Assembly: GCA_964399035.1 (NCBI GenBank)
Contig: CAYNPH010000024.1
Coordinates: 1-8,871, forward strand
Direction: 5' to 3'
Source: WAOL01 sp964399035
GTDB lineage: Archaea > Thermoproteota > Thermoprotei_A > Sulfolobales > NBVN01
DNA: 8,871 nt
A program made the position numbers and the translations under genes. The notes under the pieces were generated by a model. That model made no database searches, was not told the DNA's origin, and was given only the letters and a program-made list of their open reading frames with translations. Positions 1-6,015 of this stretch are shown in pieces. Numbering within the stretch: position 1 is the first letter of the stretch; every line of letters starts with the position of its first letter.

Positions 1-251
1 TCCCTGTTAAGGGTGGCGGCCACAGCGTACATTATGATCCACACGGCTAAGTGGCTGGTCATCTCCCTAACATCCATTGGCGGGTAGAGCTCCACTATGT
101 CCATGCCCAGGAGGTTTACCTCCTTAACTATCTTGGTTATCATGCCGAGTAGCTCGTACGTTGTGAAGCCTATGGGGTCTCCGGCACTGGCCGGTGCGGA
201 GGAGGGGTCGAGGACATCCATGCATATCGTCCCGCTTCCGAGCCCCTCCTT
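1..251 (-). pseudogene. Truncated ureohydrolase (arginase/agmatinase family), C-terminal remnant
   Basis: Reading the minus strand from 251 gives about 83 residues that match the C-terminal third of the arginase/agmatinase/formimidoylglutamase family, Mn-dependent enzymes that hydrolyse guanidino or related C-N bonds. The recognisable blocks are CMDVLDPSSAP (224-192), corresponding to the family's SxDxDxxDP metal-binding block, and GMDIVELYPPMD (107-72), corresponding to the conserved GxDxxExxP stretch. The reading frame has a TGA stop just before 251, and the N-terminal two thirds, which carry the GGDHS and DAHxD metal sites, are absent. The upstream sequence is instead the 3' end of the TetR gene, whose TAA overlaps the first codon here. 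The first Asp of the SxDxDxxDP block is Cys, so one metal ligand is also lost. The fragment runs off the left edge, probably close to its natural C-terminus. I call it a relic; the family is fairly sure, loss of function is an inference. Confidence 0.72.
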
Positions 252-780
252 AGATCATCCTTCGGAATAGTTTCTTGACAGCCTCGCCATACTCTTCTGG
301 CGGTATGCACTCATGCGGCGTTAGGATATAACAGATGAGGGTCCCTATTAAGCTCCTGATCCTCACCCTATCTGCTACTCCGTTGCTCCCGTATGCTTTT
401 TCCGCCACCATACTTATTGTTGTGCTGCACAGCTTGGAGACCTCACGGTCTATCTCCTCGTCGTAGGCTTGATAGGAGAACGTAAATAGTAGAAGGCGAC
501 GCATATCCTTCGAGGAATACTTCTTGATGAACCCGTCAACGATACAATCAATAATCTCCATACCGTCGCACCGATCCGCACATGACTCAATAAGTGTTCT
601 AGGAAGAACGTTGAGCGCGACCTCCCTAGCAAGGTTCTTCTTAGACTTGAAATACCAGAGCACGAGGCTTTTTGAAACACCAGCTTCCTCAGCTATCTCC
701 TCAAGGCTGGCGCCCAAATACCCCTTCCTAGCAAAGACCTTGGTTGCTGCCTCAAGGATCCGTTCCCTCGTACTCGTCAA
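250..780 (-). CDS. TetR/AcrR-family transcriptional repressor
   Basis: A 176-residue protein of typical TetR length. Residues 4-50 form the N-terminal helix-turn-helix: RILEAATKVFARKGY, then a helix LEEIAEEAG (26-34) and recognition helix SKSLVLWYFKSKKNL (36-50). Residues 55-176 are all-helical and would make the dimerisation and ligand pocket; this half varies in the family and does not reveal the ligand. The start is TTG at 780-778: an in-frame TAG lies two codons upstream, and GGGAGG (797-792) precedes it, with a somewhat long spacer. The gene is oriented like the SBF transporter upstream, which has a TetR-type operator at its start (2079-2096), so that transporter is the likely target. 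I found no copy of the same operator ahead of this gene, so autoregulation through it is not evident. The 3' end directly abuts a truncated ureohydrolase, suggesting a recombination junction. Confidence 0.9.
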   Translation of the reverse strand: MTSTRERILEAATKVFARKGYLGASLEEIAEEAGVSKSLVLWYFKSKKNLAREVALNVLPRTLIESCADRCDGMEIIDCIVDGFIKKYSSKDMRRLLLFTFSYQAYDEEIDREVSKLCSTTISMVAEKAYGSNGVADRVRIRSLIGTLICYILTPHECIPPEEYGEAVKKLFRRMI

Positions 781-791
781 GGTCTACCGTT

Positions 792-832
792 CCTCCCTAG
801 GTGGTCATCTAAATTTTATTTTATATTAAGTT
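792..832 (-). promoter_or_regulatory. Promoter and ribosome binding site of the TetR gene
   Basis: On the minus strand an AT-rich block (830-811) containing TTAATATAAAA is the only TATA-like sequence ahead of the TTG start at 780. It would place transcription start near 800, giving a leader of about 20 bases that carries GGGAGG at 797-792. This indicates that the repressor has its own promoter and does not depend on read-through from the transporter. The exact start is inferred from usual archaeal spacing. Confidence 0.5.
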
Positions 833-1075
833 TATGGGTTTTGATCGAGAGGATGTGGTGTGGTTACCTCCGCTGGGGACTACGTGCCTCCAGCAGAGAG
901 GAACCGTGATGAACCGCCCTACCGAGACCCACAATAACCTAGGTCGGGAAACGGTAACATTAACTAACACCAGGGAGTTTACAAAATACCTTTTCAGACC
1001 TTGGCAATTACTCAACTGTTTTGTCCAACTAAACATTATCAAGATGCATCCTGCCCTTATAGGCGTCACCGTGCT
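833..1075. other. Non-coding gap between transporter stop and TetR promoter
   Basis: About 240 bases lie between the transporter's stop codon and the TetR promoter. Open frames on either strand here have no ribosome binding site and their conceptual products show no recognisable family or regular helix pattern. I see no strong terminator hairpin, tRNA or repeat. Confidence 0.5.
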
Positions 1076-2065
1076 TTATTTACTAATTCCCCATACTCGC
1101 TTAGCTCGGCTCAGCAAGTGGAGATATAGGATGCACAGTACAGGCTGTATGGCGGGTATTATCGCTGGTGCAACCGTTGCTGCACCTCCTAACGCTACAG
1201 CCGATATTATTGTTGCGGCACTTTCGTTCTTTGATATGCTTATGAACGCTATCGCTGCGTGTTTACCATACCCTATGCGTAGAGCCTTAGTAAGCATGGC
1301 TAAGATCCCCAGAACTGCTAGAATAATTGTGGCTTGACCTAGGATTATGGTGAAGGCCATTGAAGGCTTCCTCACTATTATGGGTGCCTTACTCATAATA
1401 AGCAAGAATATTAGGCTAAGCATGCATATCATCGTCACCACCGACAGGTATGGCTTAACCCTCCTCATCGGCACGTGCTTCCTAACCAGCAGGTAATGTC
1501 GTGTCAACTGCCCCAGCACAAGCGGCGTCACAATGGCAATAATCATTGACATAGCAATCTTCGGGACAGGCACATTAATACTCTCCAGACTCCCGTAATA
1601 CCCTAAATACATAGGCCCTAAGAGGAGGGAGCCAACAATAGTCAGGAAAACTAAGGAGGTTGCAAGCTCAATACTCCCGTCAGCCAGTAAGACGTAACCT
1701 ACTGACGCACTACTCGCTGGGACTATATTCGCAGCAACATAGCCCAGCCTGATTGAGGGATCCCTTATGTAGTTGGCTATAGCCATCGATAGGAGAGGAG
1801 AGACGAGCAACGTTAGCAGTAACGCCGTGGACACAGACCTTACATCCTTAATCGCAGCTCCTACACCGCTTATCCTAAGCCTTATCATAGACGGATATAG
1901 GGTTGTGATGGCTAAGGATATAATGACGTATTTAATTAATTCCTTACTAACTATTAATTGCTGTGCATAATGATAACCCACTACCGTACCCGTTACTAGG
2001 GACATGAAAGTTAGTATCAGTAAATACTTCTTAAGAATAATCTCCGCCTTCTCTATTTTACTCAA
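1076..2065 (-). CDS. SBF/BASS-family membrane transporter (bile-acid symporter / arsenite-permease-like)
   Basis: A 329-residue, very hydrophobic protein with about 9-10 membrane segments, the usual size for the bile acid:sodium symporter/ACR3 superfamily. Two family landmarks are visible: PASSASVGYVLLADGSIELA (116-135), resembling the P-x-x-x-S-x-x...A-x-G-D/S-x-x-L-A block, and near the C-terminus SISKNESAATI (276-286) followed by APAIIPAIQP (299-308), the crossing-helix region. I chose TTG at 2065-2063 because AGGAGGTG (2079-2072) then has a 6-base spacer; the earlier in-frame GTG at 2074 lies inside that ribosome binding site. The gene is preceded by a TATA box and a TetR-type operator at the predicted transcription start, so it should be repressed by a TetR protein, probably the one encoded at 250-780. 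This arrangement suggests export of a toxic anion or an organic compound. Arsenite is possible, but no other arsenic gene or ArsR is present, so the substrate is unknown. Confidence 0.82.
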   Translation of the reverse strand: MSKIEKAEIILKKYLLILTFMSLVTGTVVGYHYAQQLIVSKELIKYVIISLAITTLYPSMIRLRISGVGAAIKDVRSVSTALLLTLLVSPLLSMAIANYIRDPSIRLGYVAANIVPASSASVGYVLLADGSIELATSLVFLTIVGSLLLGPMYLGYYGSLESINVPVPKIAMSMIIAIVTPLVLGQLTRHYLLVRKHVPMRRVKPYLSVVTMICMLSLIFLLIMSKAPIIVRKPSMAFTIILGQATIILAVLGILAMLTKALRIGYGKHAAIAFISISKNESAATIISAVALGGAATVAPAIIPAIQPVLCILYLHLLSRAKRVWGISK

Positions 2066-2071
2066 GGATGC

Positions 2072-2079
2072 CACCTCCT
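2072..2079 (-). promoter_or_regulatory. Ribosome binding site that fixes the transporter start
   Basis: The minus strand reads AGGAGGTG at 2079-2072, an excellent match to the anti-Shine-Dalgarno end of archaeal 16S rRNA. It sits 6 bases before TTG 2065-2063 and overlaps the GTG at 2074-2072, so translation should begin at the TTG. Its first base is also the outermost base of the adjoining operator palindrome. Confidence 0.75.
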
Positions 2080-2096
2080 GACTGACTGGTCAGTCA
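2079..2096. promoter_or_regulatory. TetR-type operator palindrome
   Basis: TGACTGAC-TG-GTCAGTCA is an 18-base inverted repeat in which 16 positions are perfectly symmetrical around a 2-base centre. Half sites with GAC/GTC and this overall length are common among TetR-family operators. It lies between the predicted transcription start (about 2101, from the TATA box at 2131-2122) and the ribosome binding site of the SBF transporter, so a bound dimer would block initiation or early elongation. I did not find a second copy in the window. Assignment to the TetR protein at 250-780 rests on proximity. Confidence 0.75.
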
Positions 2097-2121
2097 ACTG
2101 AATAATAGTGTAAATGAGAAC

Positions 2122-2131
2122 CTTATAAAAA
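2122..2131 (-). promoter_or_regulatory. TATA box of the SBF transporter
   Basis: The minus strand reads TTTTTATAAG at 2131-2122, a good archaeal TATA-like element. With normal spacing of about 25 bases, transcription would begin near 2101, immediately ahead of the operator. Confidence 0.65.
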
Positions 2132-2176
2132 TTACCGCATGAAGTTGTTATTAGCTAACCCTAGACTGTGAAGAGG

Positions 2177-2185
2177 TTAATATTT
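2177..2185 (+). promoter_or_regulatory. Possible TATA box of the 7-helix membrane protein gene
   Basis: TTAATATTT lies about 36 bases before the ATG at 2217, predicting transcription start near 2205 and a leader of about a dozen bases. GGGAGGAG abuts the ATG with no spacer, which is too close for ordinary Shine-Dalgarno initiation, so the message may be translated as a nearly leaderless one. No alternative in-frame start exists nearby: an in-frame TAA lies at 2178-2180. Confidence 0.35.
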
Positions 2186-2216
2186 CCCTAGGGGGTATGG
2201 GCTATGTAGGGAGGAG

Positions 2217-3059
2217 ATGAGTGGGGTCGACAGCATCAGGTACATAACTGGTGAGTCCCGAGGAGGGGTTAGGGTATCGTCGGATATCTTCTTTGTTCCA
2301 TGCTATGTTGTTCTTATTGCTCTCTCGCTTTACGGTCCGATTGAGTATATGTACATGAGTCACTCATGCATAGAGAGCGATTTACTCCAAGTATTGACGT
2401 GTGTGCTACTTAACTTAGCGTTTCTTGCTTGCGTGATTCTTGGTTGGCTCTACGTAGTTGGCAGGGCAGGCATCAGCGCTTTCTCCTGGGCTACCGTGTG
2501 TGCGGTCCCGTTAGTGGTCTTTTTAGGGTGTTATGCTGTAGCGGCTGAGTTGGTTAACTTAGAGAGCGTCGAGGTGTTGAGGATTCCGAATGTGGCGCCG
2601 TGGCTGTTCACTTGGGTTGGATGTAGGAACTACATACCCGTGGACGCATACCACTTAATACTCTTCGGTGTAGGTTTCCTGAGCCTCGTAATCGCCTTGG
2701 TGATCCCTACGTGGATTTCATTTAGAACCGTTAAGGTCTCGGTAGCGGTTACGGTGGCTTGCCTTGGGGCGTTAATGATTGGGCTTTCCTATCAGGACTG
2801 GCTGTGGTTCGTCTCGAGCCCAGCGGCTCACATGACCTGCGGTAGTAGGTACGGTGTCTTCTTCAACCAGTGGATATGCTTAGGGAGTGTTGGTGTGCCG
2901 GCGATGTACGTGGTAGCCCACGCTGTAGGCGTCCCTATGATCGTTATTCCATCGTCGCGGGTTTGCCGGGGGAGGGTCACCCCGTACGTAGTGGGGTTGC
3001 TGGGGATTATGGCGGTCATAGTTGGTGTGGGCGTAATCACTACCCTATTCCTTAAGTAG
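2217..3059 (+). CDS. Unrecognised polytopic (about 7-helix) membrane protein with cysteine-bearing loops
   Basis: A 280-residue protein that I do not recognise. Likely membrane segments are roughly 24-41, 56-80, 89-111, 145-168, 174-192, 222-244 and 256-279, after a polar N-terminus of about 22 residues. It has eleven cysteines. Those in loops at C51 (HSC), C136 (GCRNYIP), C208 (MTCGSRYG) and C221 (QWICLG) could form disulfides or bind metal or cofactor outside the membrane. Segment 193-221 is rich in aromatics: QDWLWFVSSP, then a loop with H205. The segment reminds me loosely of membrane proteins with (E/Q)D(F/W)LWFV motifs, but I cannot name a family. The gene stands 102 bases before, and in line with, a DrrAB-like ABC exporter that appears to have its own promoter, so co-function with the exporter is possible but unproven. 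Its base composition is richer in G and T than the genes that follow. Confidence 0.78.
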   Translation: MSGVDSIRYITGESRGGVRVSSDIFFVPCYVVLIALSLYGPIEYMYMSHSCIESDLLQVLTCVLLNLAFLACVILGWLYVVGRAGISAFSWATVCAVPLVVFLGCYAVAAELVNLESVEVLRIPNVAPWLFTWVGCRNYIPVDAYHLILFGVGFLSLVIALVIPTWISFRTVKVSVAVTVACLGALMIGLSYQDWLWFVSSPAAHMTCGSRYGVFFNQWICLGSVGVPAMYVVAHAVGVPMIVIPSSRVCRGRVTPYVVGLLGIMAVIVGVGVITTLFLK

Positions 3060-3111
3060 CCCGTGCCGCGTGACCAATCCCTGGTAGGTTATCGGGTTAA
3101 GTTACGGATGA

Positions 3112-3122
3112 AAAACTTAAGC
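3112..3122 (+). promoter_or_regulatory. Probable TATA box of the ABC exporter genes
   Basis: AAAACTTAAGC lies about 45 bases ahead of the GTG start at 3162 and predicts transcription start near 3143, leaving a short leader with GAGGTGAG at 3151-3158. A second AT-rich element, GATTATAG (3126-3133), is an alternative. This suggests that the exporter can be transcribed apart from the upstream membrane protein. Confidence 0.45.
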
Positions 3123-3161
3123 TATGATTATAGATGCTTATGAGTGGCTTGAGGTGAGCGC

Positions 3162-4124
3162 GTGTCAAGAGCTGCCAATCCCTCAGTCACTGGGGACTGC
3201 ATTTGTAGGGTTGAGGGTCTCACGAAGGATTACGACGGCTTCAGGGCCGTAGATAACATTAGTTTCTGCGTCCGCAGAGGGGAGATCTTCGGGTTCTTGG
3301 GACCTAACGGGGCTGGGAAGACCACCACGATAAGGATGCTCTGCGGGTTAACTAAGATAACGAAGGGTAAGGTCATCATCGACGGCCACGACCTTAGGAA
3401 GGAGGGGAGGATCGTCAAGAAGTTAGTAGGGGTCGTGCCCGACATCTCCAACCTGTATGCGGAGCTTTCGTGCTGGGATAACCTGATCTTCTGTGGGGAG
3501 ATGTACGGCGTGCCTAGGGAGGAGAGGGTGAGGCGGGCTGAGGAGCTACTGAAGTTCTTCGGGTTGCAGAGGTTTAGGGATACGAAGTTCAAGAACCTGT
3601 CGAAGGGCCTCAAGAGGAGGTTGACCATTGCTGCCGCCCTTATGCATAGCCCGAAGATTCTCTTCCTCGACGAGCCGTCCATAGGGCTGGACGTTCTTGG
3701 TAAGAGGAAGATATGGAGAATAATTAACGAGCTGAACAAGCAGGGCGTCACGATATTCCTCACGACTCATAATATCTACGAGGCTTTCAGGCTCTGTCAT
3801 AGGATAGCCGTGATTAATCGGGGGAAGATCATAGCTGTGGGGACGCCGAATGAGTTGAGGAGGATGGTGGCTGCGCAGGAGATCGTGGAGGTCTCGTTCA
3901 GTCCCTTCACACCCAGTGTAGAGGACGTTCTAAGTATTGAAGGGGTTGTTAGTGCTAAGGTCGTCGATAACGCTTTAAGGCTTGTGGTGGATGACGTGAT
4001 CACGGCCCTTGACGGCATCATCGATTACGCACGCCGTAAGGGCTTATCAATAAACATGCTCAGCTTAAGGGGAGCCGATGCGGAGGAGGTGTTCCTGAGT
4101 CTTCTGGGTGGTAGGAATGCGTGA
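3162..4124 (+). CDS. ABC exporter ATP-binding protein (DrrA/CcmA-like)
   Basis: A 320-residue cytoplasmic ATPase subunit. Walker A is GPNGAGKT (47-54), the signature is LSKGLKRR (146-153), Walker B plus catalytic Glu is ILFLDEPS (166-173), the D-loop is GLD (175-177) and the switch His is H202 in TTHNIYEA. Residues from about 215 form the C-terminal extension usual for drug, antibiotic or lipid exporters of the DrrA type. The Q-loop position carries Asp (VGVVPDISNLY, 89-99) instead of Gln, and the signature has Lys in place of the second Gly; both variants occur in archaeal and bacterial DrrA-like proteins as far as I recall. The start is GTG with GAGGTGAG just upstream. Its stop overlaps the permease gene by 8 bases, so the two are translationally coupled and should form one exporter, with two copies of each subunit. 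The substrate cannot be read from the sequence. Confidence 0.93.
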   Translation: MSRAANPSVTGDCICRVEGLTKDYDGFRAVDNISFCVRRGEIFGFLGPNGAGKTTTIRMLCGLTKITKGKVIIDGHDLRKEGRIVKKLVGVVPDISNLYAELSCWDNLIFCGEMYGVPREERVRRAEELLKFFGLQRFRDTKFKNLSKGLKRRLTIAAALMHSPKILFLDEPSIGLDVLGKRKIWRIINELNKQGVTIFLTTHNIYEAFRLCHRIAVINRGKIIAVGTPNELRRMVAAQEIVEVSFSPFTPSVEDVLSIEGVVSAKVVDNALRLVVDDVITALDGIIDYARRKGLSINMLSLRGADAEEVFLSLLGGRNA

Positions 4125-4848
4125 CGTGCTGGAGCACGCGTACTACATCGCGAAGAAGGATCTGAAGGAGTACTACATGAAGCCGGGGACGATTAGCTGG
4201 GGCATACTATTCCCGATAACATTCGCTACGGCTTTCCTGCTCAGAAGGGGGGAGTACTCCGTGTGGGCCGCGCCGGGACTCATAGCCATGACGATACTCT
4301 TCAGCGCCACGTCCATGGCTGGGGCATCAATAGTTTTCGAAAGGAGGATAGGGTCGTTCGAACGCCTCCTACTATTCCCAACCAGGTACGTCTCCATCGC
4401 CCTAGGCAAGTCCTTCGGGGGCTTCCTATTCGGACTGATCACCTCACTATCAACCCTGCTCGTAGTGTACGCGCTACTACATGCGTTCCCCCTGAATCCC
4501 GCGCTCTTCACCCTATCACTGCTACTGGCTGTCATTCAGTCATCGAGCTTCGGCGTGCTACTAGCCTTCGCCATCAAGGACCCCTCACAGACGATGACGG
4601 TATTCAACATTGTGAGGTTCCCCATGATCTTCCTATCAGGAGTAATCATACCGATTAATCAACTACCGGCACCCCTTGGAGCGCTATCCTACGCGCTCCC
4701 CCTCACGTACTCAACGGAGTTAATCAGGTACTCCTACACCGGCGAGTACTCCGTGATACCGCCCGCCATAGCCCTCGCCGCCATGATAGCGCAGACGCTG
4801 GTCTTCCTTACAATAACATCAATACTGATAAAGAAAAGCATACCATAA
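4117..4848 (+). CDS. ABC-2 type exporter permease (DrrB/NodJ-like)
   Basis: A 243-residue membrane protein with six predicted helices (about 24-42, 50-74, 96-120, 129-152, 165-183, 216-238), the normal ABC-2 permease layout. An amphipathic N-terminal stretch (YYIAKKDLKEYYMKPG) comes first, as is usual for the coupling region. The family landmark is MIFLSGVIIPINQLP (170-184), followed by LPLTYSTELIR, typical of DrrB-type permeases; the cytoplasmic loop ERRIGSFERLLLFPT (75-89) also fits. I prefer ATG 4117, because GGGTGG (4106-4111) stands 5 bases ahead; GTG at 4108 would lie inside that site. The 8-base overlap with the ATPase gene supports a two-gene operon. It works with the product of 3162-4124 as the membrane channel of an exporter of unknown substrate. 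Confidence 0.9.
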   Translation: MRDVLEHAYYIAKKDLKEYYMKPGTISWGILFPITFATAFLLRRGEYSVWAAPGLIAMTILFSATSMAGASIVFERRIGSFERLLLFPTRYVSIALGKSFGGFLFGLITSLSTLLVVYALLHAFPLNPALFTLSLLLAVIQSSSFGVLLAFAIKDPSQTMTVFNIVRFPMIFLSGVIIPINQLPAPLGALSYALPLTYSTELIRYSYTGEYSVIPPAIALAAMIAQTLVFLTITSILIKKSIP

Positions 4849-4905
4849 GCGTCCTTAACCACGTCCGTAACCTACGCAAGGTACCCTCCCCACGTGATAC
4901 GGGGT

Positions 4906-4921
4906 GAGTGATGCATCACTC
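4906..4921. repeat. Perfect 16-base palindrome between convergent genes
   Basis: GAGTGATGCATCACTC is its own reverse complement over all 16 bases. It lies 57 bases past the permease stop and about 110 bases past the DMT-transporter stop, where no promoter would be expected. It could be a protein binding site, or part of the transcript ends if it forms a hairpin, but no T-rich tract follows it. Nothing else in the 185-base gap looks coding; a weak hairpin (GAGTTA at 5008-5013 with TAACTC at 5027-5032) sits next to the DMT stop. Confidence 0.7.
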
Positions 4922-5033
4922 GTCGGTGCTCTGGGCTGTGCCGTTGCTGCCTGGAGACCCTTCATTAACTGTGCTCGTTAGTCACGAAAGTTCAAGGGAG
5001 GGTCGCTGAGTTAATGAGTGTTGCGCTAACTCT

Positions 5034-5927
5034 TCACAATCTCTTTAAGTGGGGCTTTCCCACGGCGCGCCACGTCGTTAGCACTTCGTACTGCGACACC
5101 ACTATAGCGGCCAGTATTAGCGCCATCCCCGCCGCCCTCTCAGGAGTTACCGCCTCCCTCAGTACCGCCGTGGCTATTCCCGTAGCTACGACCGGCTCAA
5201 GCAGGAATATTAGTGCGGTGCTTGCCGGGTCAACACGTCTCTGCCCAAATACCTGGAGGGTGAATGCCGCGTCAGCGCATGCTAGGCCTAAGTACGTGAT
5301 TACGGGAACAAGTGTAAGCGGTATTCGGGGGACACCGTTCAGGATCGCGTCAGGTATGAAGAAGAAAATGCTTGGGATCATCTCAGCCCAAGTGAAGACT
5401 GCGGGGTTAGACACGCTGAACCTATCAACTAGGAGTACCTGAGCCGCCCACATGACCGCGCTTACGAGGACGAGTAAGTCACCCACCCCTAACCCGCCTT
5501 CGGGGCTCGTCAGCAAGTATAGCCCCGCCACACTCAGTAGGAGTCCTAATCCGTGCCCTAAGCTATACTCACGCCTAACCACACCAACGTAAAGGTGAAC
5601 GAAGACCACGTTCAAGCCCGTAATGAATGCCGAGTTACTGGCGGTCGTGTACTTCGTGCCCCAACCCTGGAAGAGGAGGCCCAGAGCGAATACTACGCCC
5701 GTCACCAACCCTCCCTTAACCCACCCCCTAATATCTGAGTGCATACTCACGTACAGCACGTACGGGGTTAGGCCAAGGAAAGCTACGAAGGCCCTCAACC
5801 AGACGTAAGTCACGGGGCTAACTACGGACACGGTCACCTTAATCGCCGTGAAGCTACTCCCCCACAGGATGACCGTACCCAGTAACGCGAGGATCCCCAA
5901 GCCCTTCTCACTAACTGCCCGCGTCAA
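5034..5927 (-). CDS. EamA/DMT-superfamily transporter
   Basis: A 297-residue protein with ten predicted helices in two homologous EamA halves, the standard size and plan of drug/metabolite transporters. The first half begins with LWGSSFTAIK (21-30), the conserved WGS/N-x-F motif, and includes NSAFITGLNVVF (98-109). The second half has the equivalent DPASTALIFLLEPVVA (233-248), with the LEPV motif of the family. The start is TTG at 5927-5925, preceded at a 1-base gap by GGGAGGG (5935-5929). The frame is open further upstream to 6116, but that extension is polar, lacks a good ribosome binding site and would run antisense into the phosphodiesterase gene. The predicted promoter at 5957-5968 also fits the TTG. 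It acts in the cytoplasmic membrane, probably exporting or importing a small metabolite; the substrate cannot be told from sequence. It is transcribed divergently from the phosphodiesterase. Confidence 0.88.
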   Translation of the reverse strand: MTRAVSEKGLGILALLGTVILWGSSFTAIKVTVSVVSPVTYVWLRAFVAFLGLTPYVLYVSMHSDIRGWVKGGLVTGVVFALGLLFQGWGTKYTTASNSAFITGLNVVFVHLYVGVVRREYSLGHGLGLLLSVAGLYLLTSPEGGLGVGDLLVLVSAVMWAAQVLLVDRFSVSNPAVFTWAEMIPSIFFFIPDAILNGVPRIPLTLVPVITYLGLACADAAFTLQVFGQRRVDPASTALIFLLEPVVATGIATAVLREAVTPERAAGMALILAAIVVSQYEVLTTWRAVGKPHLKRL

Positions 5928-5956
5928 ACCCTCCCGAAATGATGGGGCGGGGCGGG

Positions 5957-5973
5957 CAATAAAGTTAATTTGC
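5957..5973. promoter_or_regulatory. Shared divergent promoter block
   Basis: In the 88-base gap between the divergent DMT transporter and phosphodiesterase genes, the only AT-rich stretch is CAATAAAGTTAATTTGC. On the minus strand, TTAACTTTATTG places a start near 5937, just before the GGGAGGG of the transporter. On the plus strand, AAAGTTAATTT places a start near 5990, ahead of GGTGAGG (6005-6011). The two promoters overlap, so occupancy of one may exclude the other. Confidence 0.45.
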
Positions 5974-6015
5974 AGGTGACGACACCACCTTACCGACGCT
6001 CGGGGGTGAGGATGG

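Noticed and set aside
906..912. GTGATGA resembling a C box of a C/D guide RNA
   Set aside because: No CTGA D box or internal C'/D' pair at suitable spacing; the same holds for TGATGA at 8453-8458.
834..1337. 167-codon open frame on the plus strand
   Set aside because: Its second half is antisense to the SBF transporter, it has no ribosome binding site, and its product shows no family features.
796..2192. Several CCTAGG sites (near 796, 950, 1337 and 2187) as possible operators
   Set aside because: A 6-base palindrome is expected a few times by chance, flanks do not agree, and one copy is inside coding sequence.
3230..3763. 177-codon open frame on the minus strand
   Set aside because: Entirely antisense to the ABC ATPase, whose motifs are unambiguous in the plus frame.
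4850..4872. Tandem CGTCC(T/G)TAACC repeat after the permease gene
   Set aside because: Only two copies of 11 bases with one mismatch and no third copy or symmetry; could be chance.
5014..5442. 142-codon Ser/Thr/Ala-rich open frame on the plus strand
   Set aside because: Antisense to the DMT transporter; the composition reflects the complementary strand of membrane-protein codons.
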